Below, piece by piece: positions 21,427 to 32,512 of a stretch of DNA of 64,000 nucleotides. The stretch is from Steinernema hermaphroditum (Eukaryota; Nematoda; Chromadorea; Rhabditida; Steinernematidae). How positions within the stretch are numbered: position 1 is the first letter of the stretch; every line of letters starts with the position of its first letter. The notes under the pieces were generated by a model. It was given only the letters and a program-made list of their open reading frames with translations. It searched no databases and was not told where the DNA came from. The translations under genes were made by a program, and so were the position numbers. Location: positions 10,044,001-10,108,000 of the forward strand of contig CM059622.1 of NCBI GenBank assembly GCA_030435675.1. The letters are read 5' to 3'.

Positions 21427-24400
21427 ATGTCGTCATCGAGACGCCCTCCGGAGGACCCCTTCCGCATTCTGCTCCTCGTCCCGCTCCTACTTCTGCTCCT
21501 CCACGGCTCCGTCGCCCAGCTCCTCGGCAAAGGTGAGTCCTTGAGGTCATCTTTTTATAAGCGGTCTTCTTATCGCTCCCGCGCCCCTGAGCCTCAGGAG
21601 TTCACCGATCATAACTTAGAAGTCGGCGCCGAAAGGCCTTGATGTCCCCAATGATGAATTACTCGTAAAGAGTCGTCTCCAAACAGATGTTCACCGAAGT
21701 ACCGTCGCCCGCGGCGTCTTTCCGATCTTATCAGTTTGTCGGCTCCGGACTCCGATGCCGCGGCGCCTCAGAAGAGACCCCAAGGCGCTACCGCAAAAGG
21801 GTCTGGGCATAAAGACCCGGGTGGTCGTTTTTTAGGCTCAGAAAGGAGCGTAGAGGGTTCGGCGATAAAAAAGGACAAAAGTGAGATAAAAGTTGGGAGA
21901 ACTGTTTGAAGGTCACTTATGGCGCCGGAAAATGTCATTACTATACGGGGAAGTGGAGCCTCTCTTCGTCTTTTGTGTCCCCTCCAAGCAGCTCCCGTTC
22001 ATTGTTCTGAGGGGATGACGAAGTTTTCTGCTTGCCTCAATTTGTGCGAAACTCATAAGTCATGCAACGTTAAATATCACGTTGAAGAGCCACAAAGGAG
22101 AAGTAGGAGACTTTTGTTTCAAAAACAATCGCTTCTTCACGATTCGCGGAAAATTCCTCGGTTTTCTAAATAGCTGAAAGTCCAGGAGACCTGAAATGTA
22201 TGGCCTCACTGTGATACGATCCTCCAGAAGAATTCCAAAGGCTCATCTCTGACTACTCCAAGTGCACATGCAAATGCGGCGCCCTTCCAATGTCCGAATT
22301 TGCAATTCGAATGCGATATCAGCGCTTAACGAAGCGGGGTCCATCGCTCACCGCGTGATTTATCTCCGTAAACACTGCGCGCTTATCAGTGGCGGATCGA
22401 CGGTATTCGTCGAATAATTAATTTGCCTTCGTCGCCCCTTCCGTCGCCTCGCCGCCTCCCTCGCGCCGTTGTATTGACGCTGTTCAGGCAGTGAGCACAA
22501 ACAAACGGCAAATGACCTCTTTTAGACGTCGTCTGCGACAACGAGGGCGAGAAGGTCACTCTGCCGGAGACCCTCTTCGATCCTCTGAACCCCGCCTGCT
22601 TCGACTGCCGCTGTCAGAAGGGAGAGGTCGCCTGCAAGCGAAAGACCTGTCCCTCCCTGCAGACCTGTCCTTTGGCGGAGCCCCCGCGGCCCGGTGAGTG
22701 CTGCCCTAGCTGTCTCACCTGCAACTACCTCGGCATCGAGCGCCAGAACGATGAGCGCTGGCTCAGTTCGCAGGACTCCTGCACTACTCTGACATGTAAG
22801 GTACTGTAGTGAGGCAGCAACAGGAAAGGATGGTCCTTTCGGTGCCTTCTAACTCTTTCTTTTGACTTGATCGCCGTCTCTTAGAAGCGTTCATAACACA
22901 GGAATTCCAGGCGGGAATCATCACGAGCGCGCGGATGCAGTGCGTCGAGGAGTGCAAACACGGAGTGCGCATCCCTGGCTTCTGCTGCAAACTCTGCTCA
23001 ACGCACCGTAGGGCGCCACTCCAACTCAAGAACCGGGACCCATGCATCGTTTGCGACCAGCGGAGGGATCGCTGGGAGCACTGCTACCGTATCGGGTGCC
23101 CCGTCCTGGACTGTCCGACGACGCTCCACCACCAGGTCGAAGGCCGTTGCTGTCCGGAGTGCGTTCTGAAAGCGGCAGACCGCCCACGCTACGCCACCCC
23201 CATCGGTCCCACCGCGAACGGCACGCGCCACGAGCTGGTGATGAGGCCGCGATACAGAGGCGTCATCGGAGGATACTGTACCTTCCGAAACCGTCGATAC
23301 CCGGTATGCGTAGGCCCGCCCTGTCAAGAAGCCCTTCTTACAGGTCTTTGCGTCGTTCCGCGTGGATTCGTGCACGCGCTGCAAGTGCGAAGAAGGCGGA
23401 ATAATCTGCCAACGCTTCACGTGTCCCCCGCTGGACTGCGACCCCTCGAGGATCTTCTTCCTCGAGCACGTCTGCTGCCCGTTCTGTCACCAACACCTCC
23501 CTCAGCCTTGCACGGAGGTCCTCGGGTCTCGCAACGCCACCCACAAGGTACTCCTCGCCGAACGCCCTCTCCTGAAGCGCTTCCTTTCAGCACGGGACTT
23601 TGTGGCGGAGGGACGAGTGCACGCAGTGCTCCTGCTCCAACGGGACCATCGCCTGTGAGGCGGAGACCTGTCCCGAGACTAGTCGCCACCGTTGCCCCCG
23701 GGGGTACAAGAAAGTGCGCCCCAGGGGCCGCTGCTGCTACGTCTGCGAACTCCGTAAGTCCTCTCAGGACCCCTAGACACATCCTGTGCGCTTTCAGGGG
23801 AGGCCACGTGCACCGTTTTCGGAGACCCCCACTACCGTACCTTTGATGGCGCTACATTCAGCCACCAGGGTCTCTGCAGCTATATACTCGCGCAGGAGTG
23901 CACCCTTAGGGGACAGACTCCGCAGTTCACCGTCGTCTCCCACAACGGAAACGACGACGCCGACTACGTGTGGACCAAACGCATCTCGATCCTTATCGTC
24001 TCCGAATACGGCGACCCATTTCGCGTCCAGCTCTACCGAGACAAGGTGCGTGTCTAGACGGTTAGCGAGGTCACAGACGAGACTTAGGCGATCCGCGAGC
24101 AGGGCGAACTGGTCGCCGTGCCCCACACGCGCACCCTTGGCTTCCCGGAGTACCGCGCGGAGCTTGATCGTGGCGGGAACCTCGTTGTCACCTTCCACGT
24201 CCTCGGTTTCTCCGTCCTCTGGGACGGGCAGTCGATGGTCGAGGTGACGGCTTCGGTGGCCCACCGCGCACATCTCTGTGGCCTCTGCGGGAACTTCAAC
24301 AACTACACGGAGGACGACATGATTCCACGCTATGGTGCCGCCCCAACGAGGGACGTCGCCAAGTTCGCCGAGTCTTGGCGCTGGGGCGACCGTTGCGCGG

Positions 24401-24774
24401 CCTCAAAGTGGAGGAAGAAGAAAGTGTTCCGCTGCGAGAATCCGGCCGTCCGCCGCGAAGACCTCACCGCTTGCAAGACGCTTCGCACCTCGATGCTCTT
24501 CGTCGGGTGCCGTCCTGAGATCCCGGTACATGGCTACATTAGGAAATGTCTTGAGGTATGTCGCTCTCCCTCTTCCGGCGATTCAAGGATCTAGAACGTC
24601 TGCGACGACTCCTGCGACCGCGAGTCGACGGGACAGCCATGTTTCTGTGGAACGTTCATCGACTACGCCCTCCTGTGCAACGATTCTGATCTCCTCAACC
24701 TTCCGATCGCTCTCAAAATTAAAGATCTCGAAGTTCACCCCAGCTGCCCTCGAATCAAGCTCTCTTCTCCCTAG
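21427..24774 (+). CDS. BMPER: Crossveinless-2/BMPER, secreted BMP-binding regulator
   Basis: Extracellular modulator of BMP signalling. Exons: 21427-21532, 22526-22800, 22911-23303, 23344-23547, 23591-23753, 23798-24045, 24088-24555 and 24595-24774 (678 aa; human BMPER has 685). A signal peptide (R-I-L-L-L-V-P-L-L-L-L-L-L-H-G) fills exon 1. Five cysteine-rich VWC domains follow, each closing with a C-C-x-x-C motif (C-C-P-S-C, C-C-K-L-C, C-C-P-E-C, C-C-P-F-C, C-C-Y-V-C). Then comes a VWD domain with G-D-P-H-Y, the conserved acid-cleavage site, and L-C-G-L-C-G-N-F-N. A C8 cysteine block is next, and the protein ends soon after, so the usual C-terminal TIL domain looks absent or shortened. Intron 1 (21533-22525) is the longest in this gene and could hold regulatory sequence. 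Confidence 0.94.
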
Positions 24775-24840
24775 GACAATCATCAAAGCTCATCTGTCTG
24801 TACATACCGAAGATCTCTACGGGTTTAGCATATTCCTGTA

Positions 24841-24846
24841 AATAAA
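24841..24846 (+). terminator. Poly(A) signal AATAAA of crossveinless-2
   Basis: Lies 67 nt after the stop codon. Confidence 0.75.
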
Positions 24847-25086
24847 GTAACTTTCTCTCATCACTCCCACACGATTCTCTCCTGTCCGCAGCCACTCAGC
24901 GTGTTTAGTAATCATGTGGCCATAAGACTTACGAGGTAGTACCCCTCCTTCGACATATCGCCGGAACTTCCGCCTTCACAGAGTTCGCCATACTCGAATC
25001 GACAATTATCGTTGAACAGCGATTTACCCACAGAGACCATGTCAACAATAAAAACAAAAACAATAACAAATGGCGGAATACCACCC

Positions 25087-25679
25087 TCAGGCCTCCTCAA
25101 AGTCGTCGAGTTCGTTGTTGTACTGGGCAATGTGCTTCCGAATCTTCGACTGCTTCGTCCACGTAATGGTGTCCTCGGCGTTTCTGGAGACCAGGTAGGC
25201 AGGGTCGGTGACCAGCTCAACACCAACGCGCACGTGTCCCTGCTCGACGAAGTCGCTGGCCATTTCGACTCTCTGTGCCATCTGCAGTTTGCACATAATT
25301 ACCGCAAGTCGTCGGCGGCAGAAGGCCGATGCGGAGACCTTATGGCACCGTTCCAGGGTGTCCGCGGTCTGAATCACTCCCATCTCGTAGAGTCGTCCGA
25401 GAAGCTGCTGAGCCTTTTCTGTCCTGAATGGGTCGTTTGGCTTCAATTCCGAGATCTTCTTCGCCAATTCATGGGTCTAGAAAAAGCATTCACGAATTTG
25501 CTCGGAAGCACTATCCTTACCATAGCTGCCAACTTCAAGTACATCGAATAATGTTCTCGCTTCTTGATGTGGTACTTCTTGAGGATATCGCGCTCGTGGT
25601 GTTTGTTGTCGCTCTCCCATGACACAAAGTCAACCTTCTTCAGGAGTTTCTTCTCGTGGAACTTCAACTTGCGCACCAT
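25087..25679 (-). CDS. IMP3: IMP3, U3 snoRNP protein
   Basis: Component of the U3 snoRNP and small-subunit processome, needed for early 18S rRNA cleavages. Exons 25521-25679 and 25087-25476 (182 aa, as in other animals). The start M-V-R-K-L-K-F-H-E-K-K-L-L-K matches the family exactly. Later landmarks are F-C-R-R-R-L, F-V-E-Q-G-H-V-R-V-G (S4-type RNA-binding region) and V-T-D-P-A-Y-L-V-S-R. The tail D-D-F-E-E-A is typical. A 3' splice site (GTTTCAG) lies 6 nt before the ATG. SET lies 390 bp upstream on the same strand. Confidence 0.96.
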
Positions 25680-26068
25680 TCTGGCTGAAACGAATGTTCT
25701 GAACAATTATAAAAGTTCATATACGCGAGTAATCTAACACACGACTCATCGAAAACTATCGCCACCACAGCGCGCACTGATGACACATCGCCGATCAGGC
25801 CACATTTATTCGGGAATTCCTGGTCCACCCACAGCGATATGCATGTTGAGATTGAACTAGTCGGCGGTGTTGTGTCAGTTTTTCCAGAAAAACGACTTAC
25901 TTGCAACACGTTAGCATATACTTGACATGGTATGACGACCAAGAGACAATAATCAAAGAACACAATCTAACGTTCATCGATGAAATTTACCAACACGAAA
26001 TTAAAATAAGGGAGAAGTAAGAACAGACAACACGGCTTAAATTAAATACACAAAAATATGTTGAGATC
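25680..26068. other. Intergenic between SET and IMP3 (both minus)
   Basis: About 390 bp holding the SET 3' tail and IMP3 leader or outron. No other feature recognised. Confidence 0.5.
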
Positions 26069-26994
26069 CTATTCTTCTTCTTCGTCGACCTGCTCTCCTT
26101 CTGCGGCTTCATCGTCGGGGTGTTCGTCATCGCCGGCATCGGCGCCGTCGGACTCCGCTCCATCGTCGTCATCATCTTCTCCAAAGTCTCCAGCTTCCGA
26201 TCCAGGGGTCAGGAAGTACTGCAGTGGGTTTGGCCAAACATCGTCCTTAATGATCTGATAGCAAATGACAGTCACGAGGAAGGACAGCGGTGCAGCTAAC
26301 CTCGGCAATATCGTCGCTGGTTGGGTCTTCGTTGTCAACCAACCACTCGAAGAACGATCTGCTGATGCCGTCATTCTTGGCGCCAGAACGACGTTGGGCC
26401 AAGTTCTTGCCACTCTTCCACTTGATGTCCGTTGTATTACTGACGGGCTCCTGCACTCCAATGAAGAACTCCTTGCTGATCACTTCATTCTCAATATAAG
26501 GATTCTCAGCGAAATGGAATGTCAGCTTGTATCCGCTCTTGGTATCGTCGTACTCTTCAATCTAAGGTGAACATCCTATGAACTGAACAAAGAACGCACC
26601 ACTCACTACTTCCAGCTTTGTCATATAGTGTAAGCAATCCTCGTCGTCCTCAGTGATAATGGTGCTCAAAGTCGGGTGATTGACAAACTGGAGTGACAGA
26701 TAAGTCCACCAGAGATTCTGACAAACATACCGATGCTACCCAGAAATTGGGGATCTTCTCGATAACCTCATTACGCTTCTCGTAGTGAGGCTTTCGCTGA
26801 ATGTTGTATTTTCTCTCGACTGCGAGGATTTCCTCGCTTGCTTTTTCATTCAGTGTGTCTATTTCGGCCTGCACGGTGTCGATCTCCTTCAGAGCGGCCT
26901 CGTACTTCTTGGACATCTCGGCGTTCAGCACGCTTGATCCAGCTGCCGCATCCTCCTCGAACTTTCCGCGCTTCGAGGCTGGTTCTTCGCTCAT
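26069..26994 (-). CDS. SET: SET/TAF-I beta histone chaperone (NAP family, PP2A inhibitor)
   Basis: Nuclear histone chaperone, also an inhibitor of PP2A and part of the INHAT complex. Exons 26731-26994, 26607-26687, 26301-26561 and 26069-26254 (263 aa). The N-terminal dimerisation helix is clear (E-I-D-T-V-Q-A-E-I-D-T-L-N-E-K-A, I-P-N-F-W). The earmuff domain has G-Y-K-L-T-F-H-F, W-K-S-G-K-N-L and S-F-F-E-W. The C-terminus is a long Asp/Glu tail. The M-S-E-E-P start is preferred to an in-frame upstream ATG, because a TTTTCAG 3' splice site lies between them at about 27013, implying that the upstream part is intron or outron. Confidence 0.95.
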
Positions 26995-27774
26995 AGTTGG
27001 ATGCCAACCGCTGAAAACAAGAACAATGAAATAAATACAGGCGAACACTTATTGGACGGTCCTGTGGCGCGGTAACTTCAAAAGGGACAAAACTGAACAA
27101 AGAACCGGAAACTGTGCACTCGCAAACCCTAGTGGGTGATAATGAGAGCTACAACAACTGTAGTGCTGACCGCAAAGGAAAATTCTGGTTGAAACAAGAA
27201 ATCCTAAAATGAAAACACCACCAAATGCCGAATCTCGATACGCCAACGACGAAGAGAAAGAAATCCCAAAAAGAGTGCGCCTAAATTAGGAAAGCGCCGC
27301 CCATCGCTTCTTGTGCACTTGAGGGATGGGGCACAGCCTGCCTCGGTGACCCAGACGCAGGCTTGTGTACAGAACTACACAACGGAAACAGCAAATTCGT
27401 CAAAAAGTTTCGGAAGCTCGCCGACGCGACGCCACTAAAGTCGCACATCGGCCGGGTGACTACGGTCGATGGGTCGTCGTGGCGGGACCTTTCGCGGGAG
27501 AGCTCCGCTTGGGTTCGCGCCAACTTGGACGAATCGAACGGGGATATGGTGGACAGTGAGGGTGAAGACGCGATTCTGGCAAGGACGGAATCCTGGAAGG
27601 ATCTTTGGGTCCCGCGAAGGCGCTGTGTGCCTCTGCCCGGTGGCGCCCTCTGAATGGCTGATTGAAGGAGGGTGAAAGATACATGAACTGCTCCAAAGCA
27701 TTTAACCAGGGGCCGTATGCCCGATGACTACGGTATGACTCTTTCGGTAACTTTGAGGGTCGACGAGTCCCCAG
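26995..27774. other. Intergenic upstream of SET
   Basis: Contains the SET leader. ORFs at 27281-27701 exist in several frames of both strands and look like GC-rich mirrors. No gene supported. Confidence 0.4.
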
Positions 27775-28132
27775 CAGGGCTGTGCGAAACTCAAAACTCG
27801 GATGTCAACACTCAAAACTCAAAACTTTTTTGACGACCTCAAAACCAAAACTCAAAACTCAAAACTTAAAGCCATTTGTGACAGAAATACAGTAAAAGTT
27901 CCTTCAGCAAAGTCTTCCAGAAAGCCGTTTGAGTTTAGAAACAGTAGCTTTTGGAGATTTTCGGGTGTCGCCGACCTTCGGAGATTGACCAGTGGCGGTG
28001 ATGCCACGGAGAAGACCCTCTCGCGTCCAGAATGGACAGTGCTTCAAGGCCGAGTTTTGAGTCGAGTTTTGCCAAAAAGTTCAAAACTCAAAACCCAAAA
28101 AGGCCTCAAAACTCAAAACTCGCACAGCCCTG
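27775..28132. mobile_element. hAT-type MITE with 13-bp TIRs and 8-bp TSD
   Basis: Both ends carry the same terminal inverted repeat CAGGGCTGTGCGA. It is flanked by identical 8-bp direct repeats GTCCCCAG at 27767-27774 and 28133-28140. Terminal CAGGG and an 8-bp duplication are diagnostic of hAT transposons. The 358-bp interior has clusters of ACTCAAAACT-type repeats near both ends and no transposase frame, so it is non-autonomous. The TSD is perfect, which suggests recent insertion. Confidence 0.9.
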
Positions 28133-28140
28133 GTCCCCAG

Positions 28141-31100
28141 GAGGGAAAGCCGTCGACGATCTCCGATTCGCTTCCACGGAATCAAAAGCGAGTGTTTATT
28201 TAATCTCTGAATTCTGAATTCGTATTTGATCGGAGCAAGATGGGTGCACAAGTTATTAGCTTTGCAAACGAAGGGGTGAATTCCCGCCGTCTCGCTCATT
28301 TGAATGTGCAGACGGCGGCCGCAAAGGGTCCTTCCCGGCCCCGAAATGCTCTCCTTCCTGCAACCCTTTCATTGTCATTTCATTGGCGATTCCTCCACGT
28401 AATGGCTTCTGTATTCCTAGAGAAGTGCAAACTCGGCCAGAGAGCATCCTATGCTGTCGTTAACTTTTTTGAATCTTTACGACTTCGCTCCCATCGCCTC
28501 ACCGTCAGGAGACTTTTCTTCGCAACAGTCACAGCGTCTCCCCTCCGGCGTCACCTTCCTCCTCGTTTGCTTAGCTTCCGATCCCAATTTGTATTTGCCT
28601 CGACGACAGGCGCGGAATCGTAAAAGTGTTTTTTTTGGGTCGAGTCGGCTCCTCGGCTGCAGTGCCTTGACGTATTTGTTGCAACATCGTCTTTGACTTT
28701 ACGACGTCGACGCCGGGTCCTCTCGGGCCCGAAGCGGGGGCCGCAGCCTCGAGGTGCTCCTTATCACCGAGGGGGAGTGTCGCCACGAGGTGTCGACGCG
28801 AATAATTTACGGTGCCCGAGGAGAGGCCCTTCTTATCGAAGGGTTATTTCTGGTCGATCCGGAACGACGACCTCCGAAGGTCACAGCCGGTGACTAAGGG
28901 CGTCCCGTACGAAAACCAGAGATCGCGGGCCGAGGCGGCCCTTGGCGCCACTTGTTCGGAGTCGAAGTCCGCCTCGATGCTCCGAGTGCCAGAGATCGCC
29001 TCTATTTATCCCACAGGCGGATAAAGGCGCTGTTTATGTACTCGCGTCGGCGTCGCCTCCGATGTCCTTTTGTTTGTCGGCCTCTTACCTCATCGCCCCA
29101 TATGTCACTCCTTTTCTGACGTCCCAGATCAAGTTCTCCCCTGAGCACGACTAATGCGTTTAACCCCTTAGCGCCACTTCCGGGTAGATTCCATTTGAGC
29201 GCCTTCTTGCCACTCGCCACATGACTCACAGGGCGGAGGCGCCAAGTCGAAGTTCCAGGGAGCGAAGTCCTCCTCCGGAGGGGCGCCTCTGTCGAGGGCT
29301 TTTTCATTCTTCTTGTGGGGGAGTGTCTAACGAAGTTTGCGCCAAGTGAAAAGCGAAGTCCTGATCAATCAGGTGTCGGACTTTGGCTTTCGAGTTCATC
29401 ATCCCCATCTCCTGCCGATCGGCTGGATTTCTAATTTCTCTTGGCGTTCTTGGAACCCTAATTTCCGTTTTACTTTCTTCCTATTATCTCCGAAAAACAA
29501 GACCCGCTAATGGCTCAACATAACAAAAACTGTCGCTGAGAGTCGCTCTGTTTCAACTTCCCTGGTCAAAGATGAAGATCGGAAAATTATGAACACTCTG
29601 GTTATGTGGAGAACAAAAGTCTTTTTTCTATATTCAGCGGTTTCGCTTTCTGCGAGAACCTCCCATTTTTTTCGCCTCCCCACGGCCTCAGTCCCTACTG
29701 GAATTTCCCATTTTCAATGCTACTGCCATGACCGAATTCTTCTGTTCAAGCAACATGAGCCCAATGCTCAAAAGACAAGACACCTAGGCTCCCATGCATC
29801 GCCTTCTTCTACGCCCTCCGCGTTGGCCCCTTCTCAGCGCTTCCCTAAGCCTCGACTATTCGGAGAGAACGCCTCACCAAAATAAACACTTCCTCGACCC
29901 TGCTTCCCAGCGAGCCTTACTTCTCTGCCCTTTTTGACCGAGTTTCCTCTGCCGGCGTCGCCCCGTACACCACCGAAGGCGTAAGTGGCACGCGTGGGAC
30001 TCAGAGTCGAATTGATGGCTTCCGAATTGATCGCACGTCGTGTGCGCTTGGCCCTCGGCGCCAAGAGACTCCGTTTTGTTTATATTTAAATACTTCGCGC
30101 CCAATCAAATTGGTAAATAATTTTGTTTGGACTCGGAGCGAATTCCGGCGAGAATTCCAGAGTCCAATCACCCTCTATTGTCGGCAAAGACACATACACG
30201 TGAAGGGCCTCATCCCCTCCGGCTACTCGGCCCTGAGTCACAACTGTCGTCCTGGGGACAAATGCACTCTGCCGGCCGCGGCCTCCGATCGATCGCCCTC
30301 CGGCATCTCCTCGAACTCGATCAGAGTCCGAAGTCGTTCAGTCGGCGCCTCGAAGCGCCCGGATCGTCGCCGACTCTCATTAATTCCTCCCGAAATGGGA
30401 TTCCCTTCCAGATCCCCTACACCGAATTGATCGCCACTTTTTGGTTCCGCTGCGATCGGAAGACACTCCTCTGCCTCTAGACGCCCTCTGATGTTTGATG
30501 TTTGTCCGAGGCTGTGTCCTCTATTTGCCTCTAGGATTACGGAAACACCTCCGAGGGCAACTTAGCTAAGCTTCTTCCCTCATTCTAACGGGGTTGTCCC
30601 AAGTTGTCACCCGGTCCCCTACCTGGGCTACTATAGCCCGGTTGCGACCCCTGGAGGTGTCACCAGCGACGCTTTATGATAGTGTTCCACAACTCGTTTG
30701 GTCGAACGGCGCCATTTGGCAGCACTGCAAGTCTTTCGACCTCATTAAATTCTCAAAATCGGACGGACTTTCCGATCTGCACGTACTACCGGCCTACCGG
30801 TTCCACCCTAACTATGAGAACAAGAAACGAAGCCGATAATTCCGCTCTAATTGAGGCGACATAAAATGTCCCAAAAGTCGCGAACTCCTGAACATCGCCA
30901 GAGTTCCTGTTTGGAGGTCGACTTCTGGGAGCGACACCACAGAGCAGAATGGGTAATGTTTGGTCCTTTCCCCTCATGACCAGTTTTTCCCTCGAAATTT
31001 GGACTGACTCCATGAATGCTTTAAACTTTAAAGATTCAATTGAACATGCAACTTAAGGTTCAAATAACTGCCATGGCCTATTTGATGTAAGTCTGAGAAA

Positions 31101-32512
31101 AAACGACTAGTTCTGAGGGAATAGTCAAATCTGGGATTCCGACTAGTTACATCAAACGAGTTTCTCGAATGTCGTGGTAACATAATACAGAGTTAAAAAA
31201 GAGTAATGGCCGCTCAAACGGGACAAGAAATTCTTAGAAGCTGCACGTGATCCGTCTGGGCGGAAGTATAAATTCTAAATTGACCAAAAAATGACGTCGA
31301 CCCAAGCCGTATTGGACCTTCTTTTGTGTTTTGCACCCTTCACCTAGAGGAAGGGTTCATTTGTGACGTGTAGTTCCCTTTCAGTCAACGGAGTGCTCCC
31401 CTAATAAGAAGCATTGTTCCGATTGGCTCGAGAGAATAAGTTTCCGGGCGGATACGCGCCACATAGCTCCGGATTTCGCGGAAATGCGCCCACAATGTGC
31501 CTGGGCGGCTTTAGGGGTGTACGTGCGAACGTGGAAAACGATCTGGAGCATTAATTCTCTAAGATTCTTCATCGCCCCTATGAGTTCCGCTTTCCCCTAG
31601 AGCCTCATGGCGACGAGCACCTGATTCACATACGTCACAATGATGTCATTCATCTTTTTGACCTTTTGCCCACTGCACCAAGCCCACCTTCTATCCACTT
31701 ACCGACCTGGAAAGCCTCGAAAACTCGAGAAGGGTCCCTTCTTGTTATGGCTAGAGCCCCGGAACCGGGCCTCGCCGCGTCGCACCTTCGCCCTCGCCTC
31801 ATTTGAGTGATTGGGGCCGACGGGCCGAGGGCCTTCCGGGAAGCGTCGCCTGTTTGTTTGTTTGTTTGTCTATTTCGGCCGGGCCAAGCGGCGCCCTAGG
31901 CGGGCCGCCGCCGTCTGTTGGCCAGGCGCCCTCCCCCTCCCTCCTCCTCAGAAGCTTTGTCGCTGCCAAGACACATCGATCGCCGCGCGACTCTCGCGGA
32001 AAGCGCCGCGGGCGGCACTCTCCCCAATCGCTTCGACCGAAGACTTTTCCCGAATTTGCATTTGCATATCCCCTCAAACGTCCATTTCTTCTAATCCCAC
32101 ATGTCCCTCCTCCGGCCCCCTCGGGGAGCACCCCTGAACCCCTCCGGGAGACCACCTTCTCGGCCGCTTTGAGATTTCGGACGTCATCGCCCTTTCGTGA
32201 CAATTACCTTCGGGTTCCTAAGGCTCTCACCGTAGCCATGGCGACTCATTCACGTTTGACGTGCTTGTTCCTCCGATGCTCAGTCACAGGTCGTGGTTAG
32301 GCCTGCGCAGCGCGAACCCGGGCAGCTGGCCACGTAGTCCAGCTGACTAATCACTCTAGGATCGATGCCCCAGAGTAAACGACCCTTTTGTCAACAGAGC
32401 CGATCGATCGGCCTCGTGTAAACAGCGCGGTTCCCTGGACCTTCAGGGGTCAGACCCTTCCAGAACCCGCCTAGCTCACTGCCTTTGAGGCCTTTCGGAA
32501 CGTTAGACGACG
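28141..32512. other. 4.4-kb gene-poor region upstream of the SLC4 gene
   Basis: No supported coding exon, RNA gene or large repeat. Open frames on both strands overlap each other and lack domain features. A TTTG microsatellite lies near 31851-31869. A short inverted pair (TTTGATGTAA/TTACATCAAA) lies near 31080-31160. This is the longest unique non-coding stretch in the window and probably holds regulatory DNA for the SLC4 gene. Confidence 0.5.
32054..32067 (+). promoter_or_regulatory. Two overlapping octamer motifs (POU-type)
   Basis: ATTTGCATTTGCAT contains two overlapping copies of the ATTTGCAT octamer bound by POU-domain factors, about 450 bp before the SLC4 start. Sequence match only. 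Confidence 0.3.
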
